A stretch of 64,000 nucleotides of DNA, taken from the NCBI RefSeq assembly GCF_905147045.1, contig NC_065902.1, positions 9,741,377 through 9,805,376 of the forward strand, given 5' to 3'. Each line of letters opens with the position of its first letter. Position 1 is the first letter of the stretch. Positions 19,478-32,415 of the stretch are shown piece after piece. The translations under genes were made by a program, and so were the position numbers. The notes under the pieces were generated by a model. It searched no databases. It saw nothing but the letters and a program-made list of their open reading frames with translations, and was not told the DNA's origin. Origin of the DNA: Nymphalis io. Lineage: Eukaryota > Arthropoda > Insecta > Lepidoptera > Nymphalidae.

Positions 19478-19832
19478 GACTAATTGCCTCGTTGGTTATA
19501 ATAGCTATCCACCCATTATATCCACAAGGCCGCAGATACCGAGGTCTAAGTTCAAGCCACAGGTCGGGCAAAGTTATCGGATTTTTCTGTCGAAAATTCT
19601 TAGTATCAGCCCAGAGTCTGGAAGTAGGAAGTGTATGCACTCTCGTGCCTTGGAAACCACGTCAAGCTGTTGGTTCTGCACCTGAACTCTTTCCTGTCGT
19701 GCCGAACGTGTTGTCCTATCGGAATATTAAAGTATCATAGTTGGATAAAATAAATAGTGCATCTGTGTTTGCTCAAACACTTATGCACTATCCTGCGCTG
19801 TTAATTAGCCTCCCTTGAGACTCAGGAGGATA
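19478..19832 (+). mobile_element. SINE family B, old diverged copy
   Basis: The order of blocks is the same as in the 2304 copy (TTGCCTCGTTGGTTATAATA, AGAGTCTGGAAGTAGGAAGT, TGAACTCTTTCCTGTCGTGC, GTTAATTAGCCTCCCTTGAG), with many substitutions and small indels. It belongs to an older layer of the family. Confidence 0.75.
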
Positions 19833-22244
19833 TCATTCACATACCTTTAAGTAACTTGATAAGTTATAACTTATAACATACGAGTATAACGATCATAATA
19901 TGAAGTATCCACATAAAACGATAAGACATATATTACATGGATACAAAATAAAACAAACTAAGCTTATATTTTTTTATTTATGTATCAAACAGCGAGATAC
20001 TACTAACATAAATAAATTTAAAAAAATCTCCTCATTAATACATCGAATAAACTACATTCTTAATTTCAATAAATAAAATTCAAAATAATACAAAACACTT
20101 GATTTGGTTTTTGGTACGAATATTAATAATCAAATTAAAATATAAAACAGATTGTTCCGTAATATTTTAATAGAGAAATCGAAATTAGATTTATTGATGA
20201 TATTTTTATTTTTATTAATTATAATGTTACTTATGTAATGTAAACAGCAACAACCAAATTGCTCTAAAACGATTAAAAACCTCAAAATATGTATGAACTG
20301 AAATTTGAAATAGTTTCCATATTTCTTAGTTATTTAACCGAAAGCAGACACACGCGGATACACCAATATACAGAATATTATAATATTCAAATTGAAACGA
20401 ACAAACTGACTTTAATGAAATAATAGGCACTAATAATATTCGTTGAATGAATAAAATTAATATAACATGAAGAATCAATTTTATATATGCTCGAATTCGT
20501 TTATTTATTTATATTTTTAATCACCGCTATATATAAAATATATAACATCGATAAAATTGCAAATAAAATACGCAACACAAATTCAATTACAATATTAATT
20601 TCTTGAAATATACTTAACAAATTCAGTCTTTGTCATTTTAAGTTAAAAAGAAAATATAATAAACGATTATAATCCAAATATAAATAACGATGAAATAATT
20701 ATATTTTTCCATTTTTGTCCTGGTCACCCTTTTCCTTGTACGGCTATGCATTGGAGTATTGGACGCAGGACGCATTCCTGTAACAAAGGCTTCGTGAGAT
20801 GGATGCCTTTGTTTTTTCTGTGCTCTCTCCGCGTACGTTCAGCTCCAGTTTGAGTTTCGAATTTCGAATGATATGTTCGATTGTCCAATTTAGCATTTTT
20901 ATAGCCATTCTTTTCTTTTTCTTTATCCAACCAGTTCTATTTATAACTATAAAATATAGAAATATCAACTTTCATACAACAAACTTTTGTTTTCGCAGAC
21001 TGTTTTTTTAATATAATGAGTATTATATCCCATGATATTTTTTATTAAAGGAGATATGCGCAGATCGATCTATTAGCCCATATGTTTAAAAGCTAAGGCA
21101 TCGTCCAATACGTCCTAAATATGTTTTTTCATGGATTTGTTTAGAAATCACGTTATTAAAAAAAATCTGGTTCGAATTGCCAAGTTGTAGTTAGTCAATA
21201 TTTATTAACATAAAGCGTTTCAAATTCATTTGTTTTCCTTTTTTAACAATAAAAATGTCTACAGTGCGTCTTTACGCATATATCTTATGCTATGTTGGAC
21301 TTTATTCCGAATTTATACAAAGAACAATTCAGCCATAAATTATTTCTGAACTATTCGTGCAGCGCACTCCGACCTTTTGAGGTGCACGACTTAAACGACG
21401 AAAATCCTCATGAGTGTAGCTAATTTATATGTATCTAAATGTATTATAGGTCCATATATAGAAATTCACACAATTCGCTCTCTCTCTTTAAAATATATTG
21501 ATGAAAATATGTTCTTACTTATTTACTGATATAAAAACTACTTAGAAAAGTTATACAAATTCTTTAAAATATTTATGCGTTTATAATTTAAAAAAAGTAA
21601 CCGGTGCTTAAACGCGTATTAATAATAAAGAAGCGATGGTGGTCATAGAACTGTTAGACAGTCATTGTATAGAAAGTAGCAACAAAAACAACAGAATGCA
21701 AGCCGCGTGGCCGCGCACAAAATGCCTGGCGCTTCACCAATTCTTAATTCCACTCAAAATCCATCAAACAAAATACGACTTTAAGGGATTAAGATAGGGC
21801 TCAAAGCAAAAAACATAAGTATTATTACCGTGCATCGTCTAGGATAAATAAAGTGCTGTCAAACGTTCCAAAAGTATCGACTTTTTTTATAATTAAAATT
21901 ATAAATAGATTGTTTCATATAAATTACGTAACTGCTATATTAAAACATTTACAGAAAGTATTGGAGTTAATTTGCAATACCTTTTTATGAAAAAAAAATT
22001 TATTTTTCAAAGATATTTAGTTTATTTAGTATGTATTTTGGTAAATTCAAGCAACGTATCGGTTCAAATTATTATTAGTGATAGTTTTCTCGGTAAATCT
22101 TAGGAAAGCTAGGGAATAGGATCTTTGCAATAGATAATTAATTATGTTTTTTTTAGTGTCGATAATCGATATAATGATGTTGATTTAACTAGCTTGCTGT
22201 GCAATTCTCTTGCTCGCTCTTCTTCACGCTTGTTTCTTTCACAC

Positions 22245-22470
22245 ACGCATGACGCACCCGGCACCCGGCACCCGCCGCATGGCGCACGCCGGCTGCCGCC
22301 GGCCATTAGTTGAGTTCTGACCGCGTCCCGGTATGCATGTGACGCTTAATTTACAAACACCATAAACGTGTGTTTACATAAAAATATACGTTCAGTAATT
22401 TGGAAAATTAATAAGTACGACGTGTAACAAACAATTTAGTTAGTAAGTGTTATAATATTAAACTGTGTTT
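22245..22470 (+). promoter_or_regulatory. Promoter-like GC-rich stretch upstream of the signal-peptide exon
   Basis: Bases 22245-22335 are unusually GC- and CpG-rich for this window, with GCACCCG repeated and inverted GCCGGC blocks. They are followed by a TATA-like ATAAAAATATA at 22378-22388 and an arthropod initiator-like TCAGT at 22392-22396. The TATA-to-initiator spacing is too short for one ordinary core promoter, so the exact start is uncertain. The position, 200-350 bases before the first coding exon, fits a promoter and 5' UTR. Confidence 0.35.
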
Positions 22471-22580
22471 ATGTTAGAATATTTCAAGTGATATAATTTT
22501 GTGATGACTGATGAACAGAAAAAAACTTGTTTGATATTTCGGTAATGGTGATATTTATGCGTTTCTGTTTGTGGCAATAG
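22471..22580 (+). promoter_or_regulatory. Three short upstream ORFs in the presumed 5' UTR
   Basis: ATG-started mini-ORFs lie at 22471-22491 (6 codons), 22504-22545 (13 codons) and 22545-22580 (11 codons). The second and third overlap as TAATG. All end before the main ATG at 22599. If this stretch is transcribed unspliced, they could lower or tune translation of the main frame. Confidence 0.4.
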
Positions 22581-22598
22581 ATTTTAATTGACAAAGCA

Positions 22599-22704
22599 AT
22601 GGCCGTAGTTAATTTTAGCGTGTGCTTGGTGCTCATTCTGTACCACCTCTCGTCGGCGCTTAGTGACGAATCTTCCTCGGAATCATCAGATCTCGGATTA
22701 ACTG
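22599..22704 (+). CDS. First coding exon of a secreted or membrane protein (signal peptide)
   Basis: The ATG at 22599 has a purine at -3 and G at +4. It opens 35 codons plus one base before a consensus donor GTGAGT (22705). The product begins MAVVNFSVCLVLILYHLSSA, a textbook signal peptide with a small residue before a probable cleavage around residue 20-22. An acidic serine-rich stretch (SDESSSESSDLGLT) follows. A phase-1 intron just after the signal peptide is usual for extracellular, often Ig- or EGF-type, proteins. The frame would be closed soon after the donor if the exon were not spliced. The rest lies downstream; the only candidate seen is at 46506. I cannot name the family from this exon. 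Confidence 0.65.
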
Positions 22705-24034
22705 GTGAGTGATTTTGTTGACAAATAAACAATACAATTTTTTTAAATGTATAGGCTAGCGCTTGACTGTTATCACACCTGATGGAAAGTGAGATACAGT
22801 CTAAGATGACATAAGGTACATAACATAGAAATAACCTTAAGCAATATTATATTAAAGCTTATTGCTCTTATGTCAATTTTTTACGCCGTTTTTCAGTCTT
22901 ATTATTGGTATAAGTATATTTGTTTAAATATTGAACCAAATGTCATATTTAACCCAATATTATGTATCTGTTATAACTTATCAATTACAAAAAAAATTAA
23001 GTACTATTTCTATTCGATTAAGTTTCTTTTGATTTTGCTAGTTAAAATTCAAAACTTTGTATGAAATGATTTCTTCTTTCTTTGTATGATATATCTTTGT
23101 AAAGCTTGTAAGCATCCGAAATATCAATTAAATCTTTGATATGAACTTAAGTATTTTTCCGACGGTAGCGGTGAATCTTACTTTTTTTTTTTTACTAATT
23201 AGCATACTGTTGTGACAATTGAATTGAATTTATTAGCTATATTGCTTCGAACCGTGACCACCAATAGATATGTAAATATATTTTAAAAAAAAACGTGTTT
23301 TTCCACAAACTATATTTTCACACACTTCAACTACCTACCCATCTATTCATGAAAAATCATCCATCAATTTATGAAAAATATATTTTATCTGTGATATACA
23401 ATGAAGAACAGGTAATACTACTAATACACAATTGATTCCCTATTTCAATGATCTTTTAATCAAATATAATGTAATATAAATTCCTATTTCTATAATATTC
23501 TTAATTCAAATATCCAAATTATATACGGCGATGATCAATATTTATTATTTTTATTAATCAAGCAAAGAGTTTTCTATAAAAAGGTATTAATGTCATATTT
23601 TATGGTTTAATAAACGTATAAAATACCTTTAAAATAATCAGATGAAATTGTAAACGAGACGTAGTATTTAATTTAAAAAAAAAACATACGCATAAATTAC
23701 GATAAACTTCAAACCAAGTGTTAAGAAGTTACTAAGGTCACATATTATCACAGGAGGTCAGACAAATCTTGTCTTAACAACCAAATCATCGACATTAATG
23801 GCTTTATTTCAAGTATGTTTTTTTTTTCAATATATACAAACTATATCCGTATTTATATTATAAAACTGGTGGACTTATGTAATTAAATACGACCTATCAT
23901 ACATATTTGAATAATTGTTTTTGGTTTAGATAGAACATTTGTTGAGAGAGAAAAAAGTTGCCTTATACCAATATGGCAAACTATGACATAACACAGGCAT
24001 TTTTAAGGCTAAGCGTAAGGGTAACGCCGCAATG

Positions 24035-24125
24035 AAAACCATAAAAGGGATAAGACTATTTTGTTTTTACCTAACACCTCCCTCCACAAGCGGACAAAAC
24101 CGCGGGCGAAAACTAGTATAACAGA
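24035..24125 (-). repeat. Dispersed repeat family F fragment
   Basis: CCTCCCTCCACAAGCGGACA and AACCGCGGGCGAAAACTAGT are the reverse complement of the start of the 2698 copy. Confidence 0.55.
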
Positions 24126-24409
24126 TAATAAAGCTTATGGCTTTACCCGTAAACGTATGATAATATATGCTTCGTAGTATAAAAAAACTTATTTAATTTG
24201 TCGCAAAAAACCAACGGGCTTACTTTTACATATTTTTTAATAGCTTTAACAACGGTTAACGGTTAATAAACGTATTAAACACTGATTTCGTTCTACCTAT
24301 CATTATTGATTTGACAGACGTAAGAAGTGTGCAGCATATAAGTATGCATGACAGAAGTTCTCGTGCTTCAAACACAATCCGTATAAATATAGGCACCACA
24401 GAAAGTAAA

Positions 24410-24575
24410 ACTGACTAAACACTGTTGGGTTAAAGCCTTCTCTCCCTTTTGATGAGATGGTTTGGAGCTCATTCCACCACGCTACTTCAATCCTGATTTG
24501 TGGACACACATGTGGCAGAATTCAGTGAAATTAGAAACATTCAGGTTTCCTCATAACCTCGGCTGCAGAAAGTAT
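24410..24575 (-). mobile_element. SINE family A, diverged copy lacking the tRNA head
   Basis: The blocks GTTGGGTTAAAGCCTTCTCT, GGAGCTCATTCCACCACGCT and ATTCAGGTTTCCTCATAACC match the family A body in reverse orientation. The tRNA-like head is missing. Confidence 0.75.
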
Positions 24576-25297
24576 TGAATGGTATTTATTAATCAAGAAA
24601 TGAATACTCAACTCCTATAGTTAATTGTTAAAGATATTTTCGATCACGTAATATATCTCAATAAGTATCGTCATGTTTTCGGATATACGGATATATTGAT
24701 CGTGTGACGTCATCAAACCGATAATGTATCGAAGCGATCTGATAACAGCCAGACTTGGCGCCGTACCTCGTATTTAAGTCAATACACCTTTTCTATTCTT
24801 AAACGTATCAAACTATTTTAAACAATAAGCTGCCGTGATTGAGATCATATTCGCATGAACGATGAATACAATTGGTTTAGCCGTATCAGTGAAATTTGCA
24901 TTCCAATATGTTTATCAGATGAAATTTATTATCTAAGTATTAAGCTGTGAAGATCTATCGCCTCGATCAATTTTCATCGATTTGAAGTAATCTATATTCC
25001 ATAATAACATAATTGCTTTAGGACGAATCCTTGGTCGTCCTGTGAAAATTGGAATTGATAAGATTAAAATGTCAATGACCTCACCAGTCAGCTGGCAGAA
25101 TTGTCTATTATAATAAATAATAATAAACATGAATTATAACTTATCTGATAAAGACTTTTATTAAATATCCATATTTTATCAACATAGTGTTAAAAGTTTC
25201 AACGAAATAAACCACGAACAATAGGCTGATATGAATAAACCAACTTCTGACCTTTATTATTTTAATAATTGTTCTATTTGCGTTAAAGTATAACATT

Positions 25298-25535
25298 AAC
25301 CCGGTGGTAGGGCTTTGTTCAAGCCTGGGTAGGTCATCATCACTCACTACCGCTATATAATATTAATTTGTACTATAATTTCGGTTTGAGTGAGACAGTG
25401 TGTGTTATCACAAACATAAGATACACGACATTATCCTTGTGTTAATATTTCTTATTCCATGGCGTTTACATTAACGGGCGTTATTGGACTTACCATTAAT
25501 TACCTCTTTTTCCTAGTCAGCCTTCGTAAATTAAA
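25298..25535 (+). mobile_element. Family C, old decayed copy
   Basis: CCGGTGGTAGGGCTTTGTTC, AAGCCTGGGTAGGTCATC and GGCGTTTACATTAACGGGCG keep the family C order with heavy divergence. Confidence 0.6.
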
Positions 25536-26675
25536 AAGAAATTGATATTCCATATTTGTTCTTATTTTAACAGTTTAGAATTAATTTGATATTATTATAA
25601 ATTATTTATTTAGTAAAAAAAAAACAATTTAACAAATAATTCGTTGATTGAACATAATTGATTTACTTCTTATTTTTCTTACAAAACTGTCTAATTGTAT
25701 TTAAGCTCATATGTATATATATATATGCATGTATACATACATACATAAAGCAGATCATTTAAAATGCAAAGTTAGAAAACACAAAAATTAAAGAAAGAAG
25801 TTATCCTAAATCTCCGAATAATAGCATCGAATAAGACAAATAAAACACAAAATAACATCATCCCGAAAATAATAAACCAAAATAGCAATAAAAGTGTTAA
25901 TTATAAAGTACATAATTGCTTGTATTTAAAGTTTTAACTAAAGTAACATGTGGGCGACACGCGCGGGAGACAGGCGCCAGTGACGTCATGGGATTCCTCC
26001 AATGAATTCCCCATTCCTGCTTCGATCATAAAATGTATTCCCAACTGTAATGTTACCCGCAAACGAGCACCCAAGTCAGTTAGCATAAAATAAATTGTGG
26101 GTAAGCTTTTATCAAATGTCGGTCATTGAAAATTGTACTTTATATTTATTTTGTTTAAAGTTACAATTGATTTGAAATAAAATTAAATCTTTGATTTTTA
26201 TAAATATACTATATCTATGTATATAATAAATATACGCAAGCTGAACTTAACGCAAACATTAGATTGCTTTGTTATTTAACGAAAATGTAGATGTGAATAT
26301 ATAAGTAATATATCTTTTTAAATTATGACACATAATTAAAATATAAACGCGATGTTTGAATTTAACGTTAAAACACACGTAATGTATGAAAATTGTAAAA
26401 CGGGGATAATAAATCATTTCACGATGAACATTGCGCCCGCGCATGTACGCGTTCACGCAAATTAAGTTGTTCATGATTTATTGGTACGTATCCTCACGGT
26501 TTAATATACAATGTTTGGTATTAAAAGATAATAAACGCTCTTTTATTAAATTAAAATTTTACTGTTGGTAGCCCCAATACTCAGTGTTACTACTGCAAAT
26601 CTATATTTATTATCTATCTCTATGTATGAAAAGAAAGAAACAGTATGTATTCAAGTTATTTAATGCGACAAGCAA

Positions 26676-26905
26676 GGCTTTTTTTATTTATTTTTTATTT
26701 ATTTTTTTAACGCTGGAAAAACGCCTTACGCGTTTCCCCCACGAGAACAATGGGGTATGTGGGGCTCGCCGGTGTCCAAGGCGCCGAGTGCGCCCCGAAC
26801 ATCGGAATACCTACTGAAAAACCAGCGGTAACCTTTCCGTCTTAACGAGGAGCGCCACGGGATCGCTTTCTTTAATTTTTTGCATGCTACCTTGGCGCTC
26901 TGAAA
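26676..26905 (+). mobile_element. GC-rich dispersed repeat, probably a LINE 3' region
   Basis: A T-rich tract is followed by a GC-rich block (AACGCTGGAAAAACGCCTTA, GTGCGCCCCGAACATCGGAA, AGGAGCGCCACGGGATCGC) very unlike its AT-rich flanks. It looks like a dispersed repeat familiar from lepidopteran genomes. The family assignment is from memory and uncertain. Confidence 0.5.
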
Positions 26906-26999
26906 GCAAGGTTTGCGTTCATTAAACAGTAAAATATTTACTATAGTGCATGCATTTATATTTATATAAGTATGAGAAAAAGTTGCATAACATTATACT

Positions 27000-27285
27000 T
27001 GTCTATTAGCTAGCTTACACGGTTGCAGCTTAAATCCCAGATCGCAAAATGATACGTACTTTAGTTTATTAATCAAGAAATTCCCAATAAAAGACAGGAG
27101 TTAAGAAATTGCCAGGGCAATTCCATGAGCTCGAACTGTTTCTTGATTGAGGTGGGGCGCCACCTGATGGTGATAGTGGGAATTGAGAACGCACCTCTAT
27201 TTAATTTGATAACATCTGCGCATTCGGATAGTCTCCCTTGAGAATTTCTCCCGTATTGGCCGAGATTATCAAGGATTACAAATTT
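27000..27285 (+). repeat. Heavily decayed SINE B-like copy
   Basis: Blocks such as GGTTGCAGCTTAAATCCCAG, TGAGCTCGAACTGTTTCTTG and CTCCCTTGAGAATTTCTCC followed by GTATTGGCCGAGATTATCAA follow the family B order with heavy divergence. Confidence 0.4.
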
Positions 27286-27607
27286 TAAACTATTAAAAAA
27301 AAATGGTGTTTTTTTTTATTTTTATGAGTGTAAACTGGTTACTAAAATTTAAATGAAATCGTAAATAACTTTAAATGTAAATAATATAGTGAAATACATG
27401 TATAATATATTAGAACAAAAACGTAATTACTATGCAAAAAAATGCAGGAATTTCGTTATATATAATAAATTTAATAATAAAATCGGTATCTTTCAATTTA
27501 TCTATTAAATAGCCTGTTATATTAGTATATGAAGGAAACATTTTCTCCTAACGAAAATGTTAAATGACACGTAATTCATTACAAAAGCATTATGTATTAT
27601 ATATATG

Positions 27608-27887
27608 TTTTTTTTTTTTTTTATAGAATAGGAAGGCGGACGAGCATATGGGCCACCTGATGGTAAGTGGTCACCAACGCTCTTAGACATTGGCATTGTA
27701 AGAAATGTCAACCATCGCTTACATATCCAATGCGCCACCAACCTTGGGAACTAAGATTTTATGTCCCTTGTGCCTGTAATTACACTGGCTCACTCACCCT
27801 TCAAACCGGAACACAACAATATCAAGTATTGCTGTTTTGCGGTAGAATATCTGATGAGTGGGTGGTACCTACCCAGACGAGCTAAAA
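27608..27887 (-). mobile_element. Family C, well-preserved copy
   Basis: A poly-T start (the tail) is followed by AGGAAGGCGGACGAGCATAT, GGGCCACCTGATGGTAAGTG and GCGCCACCAACCTTGGGAAC. It ends in the head GAGTGGGTGGTACCTACCCA. Confidence 0.88.
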
Positions 27888-28401
27888 AACAACAGACGAG
27901 TATTAATAAAACATTATTTATACCTTCTATATAAACGTTAACTACACAATTGTTACACGACCTTTTGTATTAAATAATATAAGGGATATTAATATCTGTT
28001 TCATTTTGGCTCCATATTTCTGCTTGTTACAACGAAAAAAGGCGAACTTTTCCTTTAACAAAGCCACGTTTGGCAAGTGTGCGATGCTTAGTACTTTCAT
28101 TGAACTCATTAACATTCATGGAATAGTTTTAAGATGTTTCACTGTGAAGAAGATTCTCAGTAAAACATTCCACCGAAATGCTTTGTTTAGCGTGACGCAT
28201 GTGATCTAGTTCAGCGATTCGGTATAACAAACTTAAGGCGTGGAAAGTAAGACTGGTCAGGTATATTTCTGTTAAAGTTCATTTTTATTTCACGTCATAT
28301 ATATTTTTATATCGTTCTTTGGCAAACTAACTTTGCCTTTATTGGAAGAAAATATATGATTACAAGCTTACACTTACACACTATATACTTTTATAAGTAT
28401 A

Positions 28402-28430
28402 AAATAATAATAATAATAATAATAATAAGA
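28402..28430 (+). repeat. (AAT)n microsatellite
   Basis: A perfect run of about eight AAT units lies in the long intron of the signal-peptide gene. Confidence 0.85.
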
Positions 28431-30699
28431 CTTATAGGATTTAGACGTATTTTTGACCGATGTTTTAAAATACGAATACAACTATAAAAAACTTAGCCAA
28501 ATTTAATATCAAATAATTAACTTTTTTTTCATGTATACGGGCGAGCCCCTCGCAATGATGATTAAAGTATAAATCTAATCATTCGATCGCATGATAACGT
28601 GTAATAAACTTAGATAAGGGAAAGTGGCTTTCACGCAATACGAATAACTCACGATAACTGTCTCAATTTTTTTATGATATTTCTGCTATATAATTTATTT
28701 CCGTAATTATCATTAGCAGCCCGTGAAGGTTTCACTACTGAGCAATAGTCGCTTTTCCTTATCTTACCTAGTCGAAGGATATACATATAAATAATTTCTG
28801 ATGAAATTCATTAAAAAGTAAAGCTTTTACCTTAGAGTACGAAGCACGTTGGATGCACTTAAAAACCATATTTGTCTATACTTAAATTTGTATCTTATTT
28901 AACTTGTTTTAATTTTAATCAACGTATTCTGCCAATTTTGTCATTTCGGCTAAAATTTACTCCATATTAATTGGGTTGATCTCATGGGGTACAACGATCA
29001 CTTAATTTGCATACCAATCAAAACGTATTCGATTAATATCAATTCAGAAATCTCGATAATGATATCTTAGAGACGGATAAGGATGGACTTAATCTCTATG
29101 TGAGAAGTGAAACGAATTCCACGCGAGCTTATTGTAAGTATATAAAACTGTTACCATTGTTAAATATTCCCACGTGTTACTTAAAACGCAAATGAAAGTT
29201 GACTCACCCATATTTTATACCAACCTAAAATAGTCATGTACATTTTAAATATAATTTAAAACCCTCTTTGATTCGTCACCCCAAATTTTGGGAACCACAA
29301 GCGTAGTCTTAACTCATTGAAGGGGACTCTTAACGGTTGTCTGGCGCCAAATTGTTAGACCTGGCGCCAAAAATCCTGTACAGATTGCTGATTTTAATAA
29401 AATTAGCCCCTATTAGCAGTTACATAAAGTCCAATTTTATTTAACTCTATTAGAAAATGGAAGACGAGGGGATAATGAAAAATGGCGGCGTGATGTCGCT
29501 GCATTTGTAAAGGGTGGGCAAATTGAAGCATTGAGTCAAACGCAGGTGTCCTGCGTTTGATATATGCTTTAATTATGTGGGCAATTATTGTGTATATCAT
29601 TGAGATAATTGTATCAATTTCGTATGACTTGGTAAACTAAACGTTAGTTAAATAGTGAGATTATATTATAAAATATTGACAAAGCATTATGATTTAAGAC
29701 CCACGTTCATTAAGCATTTTGATAAAGAACAATGGCAGAGCGATGAAATATATTTGTACATGTATTTCTCTTTTATTTTTCATTATTAATATCAACGTCA
29801 TTAACATAATAAATACCGGGTTATACAAACTGGTTTTCAATTTATTTTAAAATAGCATGTAAACGGATACATGAAACTAAAACAAGGGAGTCAGTGTATC
29901 GTTGCAGACGACAGTTGCACCTAGCTTCCGGTAATAGCCGGAAAAGCGGCGCCATAGGCGCCTGCGCCGGCAATCTGCGGTCTGCTGGCATTCACGCTTC
30001 AACCGCGAAACAGGTCGGACGTAACGCGCCGTTGCGCATACAATTAATAACCGACGCAAAATAATTACTCATGCCATAACGTTTAGAAAACGCTACAATG
30101 ACTTCATGAGTGGCGTAAAAGCTATTTATTCATGTAATTAAAGTGAAACGTTCACATATTAAGTGATCTGAAATTAAAACATTAACTTTACGCCACATTA
30201 ACTCCTAAGACACTACACTATTAAATTATTTAATTGCTCTGATCGAGAAACGAATAATATCATTGTGGTATACAATCTACATAAAAATTTCAAACTGTTA
30301 ATTATCATACAATATTGCAAAATAATTCCCGCATTGTATTCTGATACAATTAGATATATTTATGTATATTCTTGGCAACATTCTTCAATTTCAAATTCCT
30401 CACGTACATAGATATATGCAAAGGTTTCCACAGTACATAGGGTTTGCAAATAGAGCATTAATCCAACTCACGCTTCGCAATGCACTTGCAAATAGTCGAT
30501 ATGTATGCGAAGTGCGACTTGGCTTGTCGAAGGTGACTCGATCTTGAGGCGCTATACTGCTGTTAGATACCTACTGCATATCCTCTGTATTATAACAATT
30601 AATTGTTTATAAAGATTTGCGATTATATATGAAACATAGCTAAATATAATTGAATACTCTGTACAATGATTCTACAAATATTTTTTATTTGGTTATTTA

Positions 30700-30935
30700 C
30701 ATCGTGTTATCTGCCCGTCTAGGTACCAGCAACTCATATCAGATAGTCTACCGCTAAACAGCAAGACTTAGTATCGTTGCGTTCCGGTTTAAACGGTGAG
30801 CGAATCAAAGTAACTACAGGCATAAGGAACATAACATCTTAATTCCCAAAGTTGGTTGAATTCGCATTGGCGATGTAAAAAACGGTTTATATCATATCGC
30901 CAATGTCTATAGGTCAATTTGCCGCGTACATATAA
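30700..30935 (+). mobile_element. Family C, decayed copy
   Basis: TGCCCGTCTAGGTACCAGCA, GTTGCGTTCCGGTTTAAACG and CATAACATCTTAATTCCC keep the family C order. Confidence 0.7.
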
Positions 30936-32149
30936 CATAAAAAAGGTTAAACTAAAGAGTTTTTAAGAAAATGAAATATTCTAATGAAATAAAGTATTAT
31001 AAAACTATCAATTCGCTCTGTTTTGCAATTACATTTAAAAAAACTTACAAAGTATGAATGAAATTTTTTTGCTCTGAACATAGAAACGTTGGTTTTTCAT
31101 GATAGTGTGGGCGACGGTATGAATAAAACGTTTTTACGTTATAAATATGTATTTGCAAACGAGCTTCATAGTCGGGAATATTAAATAAAGACATACATTC
31201 ATTCATAGAACGAGAAAATATTGAATCGTTTGTGAAATGTGAATAAAAAACCAATGATACTATTGAAGTGATATTGAATCATAAATTATGTATTGAGTTA
31301 TATTGTTAACTAAGTGAGGAAAAAGAGTATAGAATGCGTAATTATATTTCGAATAATTTATTTTTAAAATAAGAAATTTTTACAAATTATTTATTGATAG
31401 TATAAAGGAGCTGTCATTTTATAAATTGAAGCCTTGCTAAAACATTATTAATTGAAATTAAAGTACAATTTTTGCTAAATTACTGTTTCCATTTTACATA
31501 GCAACAGATAAAACTATTTAATTTAACTATTTGCTCAGCGATAACTATAGACATCGATTTGAAACACGCTCATTGACAACTTCGTGACTAAAATTAATTA
31601 AATTCACGTAATGACATGCTGAAGTTTGAATGTTGATGAGTTAATATCACCAAATATTCGTCTCTGTTAAGCGCGATTTTCGCCTTTGTAAAAAAAAAAA
31701 AAAACGTATATCTTCGGTCAAATTTTAATAAACCAATAAACCAAAAATTTATTTAACTGTCTGATACATAGCACCGTGAAATGAATGGTTACGTATTTAT
31801 TTTTCGTTCTTTTTTAATTCGAATTTCGATACATCAATAAATATTTTGCAGAAGTCGATTTTTAAAACATCTTCAATAAAATAAGTTCAAGAGAGCAGTG
31901 ACAGAGTATCACGTCAGTTGTCGACAATACAGATCCCTAGTCGATAGCATGGCGTCTAGCTTGACGACTGTTTTTGTTCACATATAGATCTTTCAATGAT
32001 TTCTTGGAGGGATCGGGTTATGTGGAATTCTTATTTACTAAAACACCTGCAGTGGCCGACACATACATGCCGAGAATCGTTTCGCACCCGATGCTTATCC
32101 AGCTCAGTTCTCCGCTCGAGAGAAACAGTGGTCTTTATGTGTTAGTGAG

Positions 32150-32415
32150 CCATTCTAGGTGGGGCTTTGGGCAAGCCCGTCTGGGTAGGTACCACCCACT
32201 CATCAGATATTATGCGCTAAACAGCAATATTTAGTATAGTCGCGTTTCGGTTTAAATGATGAGTGAGCCAGTGTAATTACAGGCTAAGGGACATAACATC
32301 TTCGTTCCCAAGGTTGGTGGCGCATTAGCGATGTAAGAGTCTATGGGCGGTGGTGACTACTTATTTTCAGGTAGCCCATTTGCCCGTCTGCCTACCTATA
32401 ACATTAAAAAAAAAT
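32150..32415 (+). mobile_element. Family C copy with A-rich tail
   Basis: GTGGGGCTTTGGGCAAGCCC, TCTGGGTAGGTACCACCCAC, GTTCCCAAGGTTGGTGGCGC and CAGGTAGCCCATTTGCCC are followed by an A tract. A short internal deletion removes the GATGGTTAACATTTC block. Confidence 0.85.

Larger units (their letters stand above)
15545..22240. other. Gene-poor stretch between the threonine-rich ORF and the signal-peptide gene
   Basis: Apart from the listed SINE, family C and LINE scraps, I see AT-rich unassigned DNA. Weak open frames at 18139-18403 (both strands) and on the minus strand at 20724-20968 match nothing I recognise and have no splice or start context. Confidence 0.4.

Noticed and set aside
22484..22732. 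Minus-strand frame across the signal-peptide exon
   Set aside because: The + strand shows a better start context, a signal peptide and a consensus donor. The antisense frame has none.
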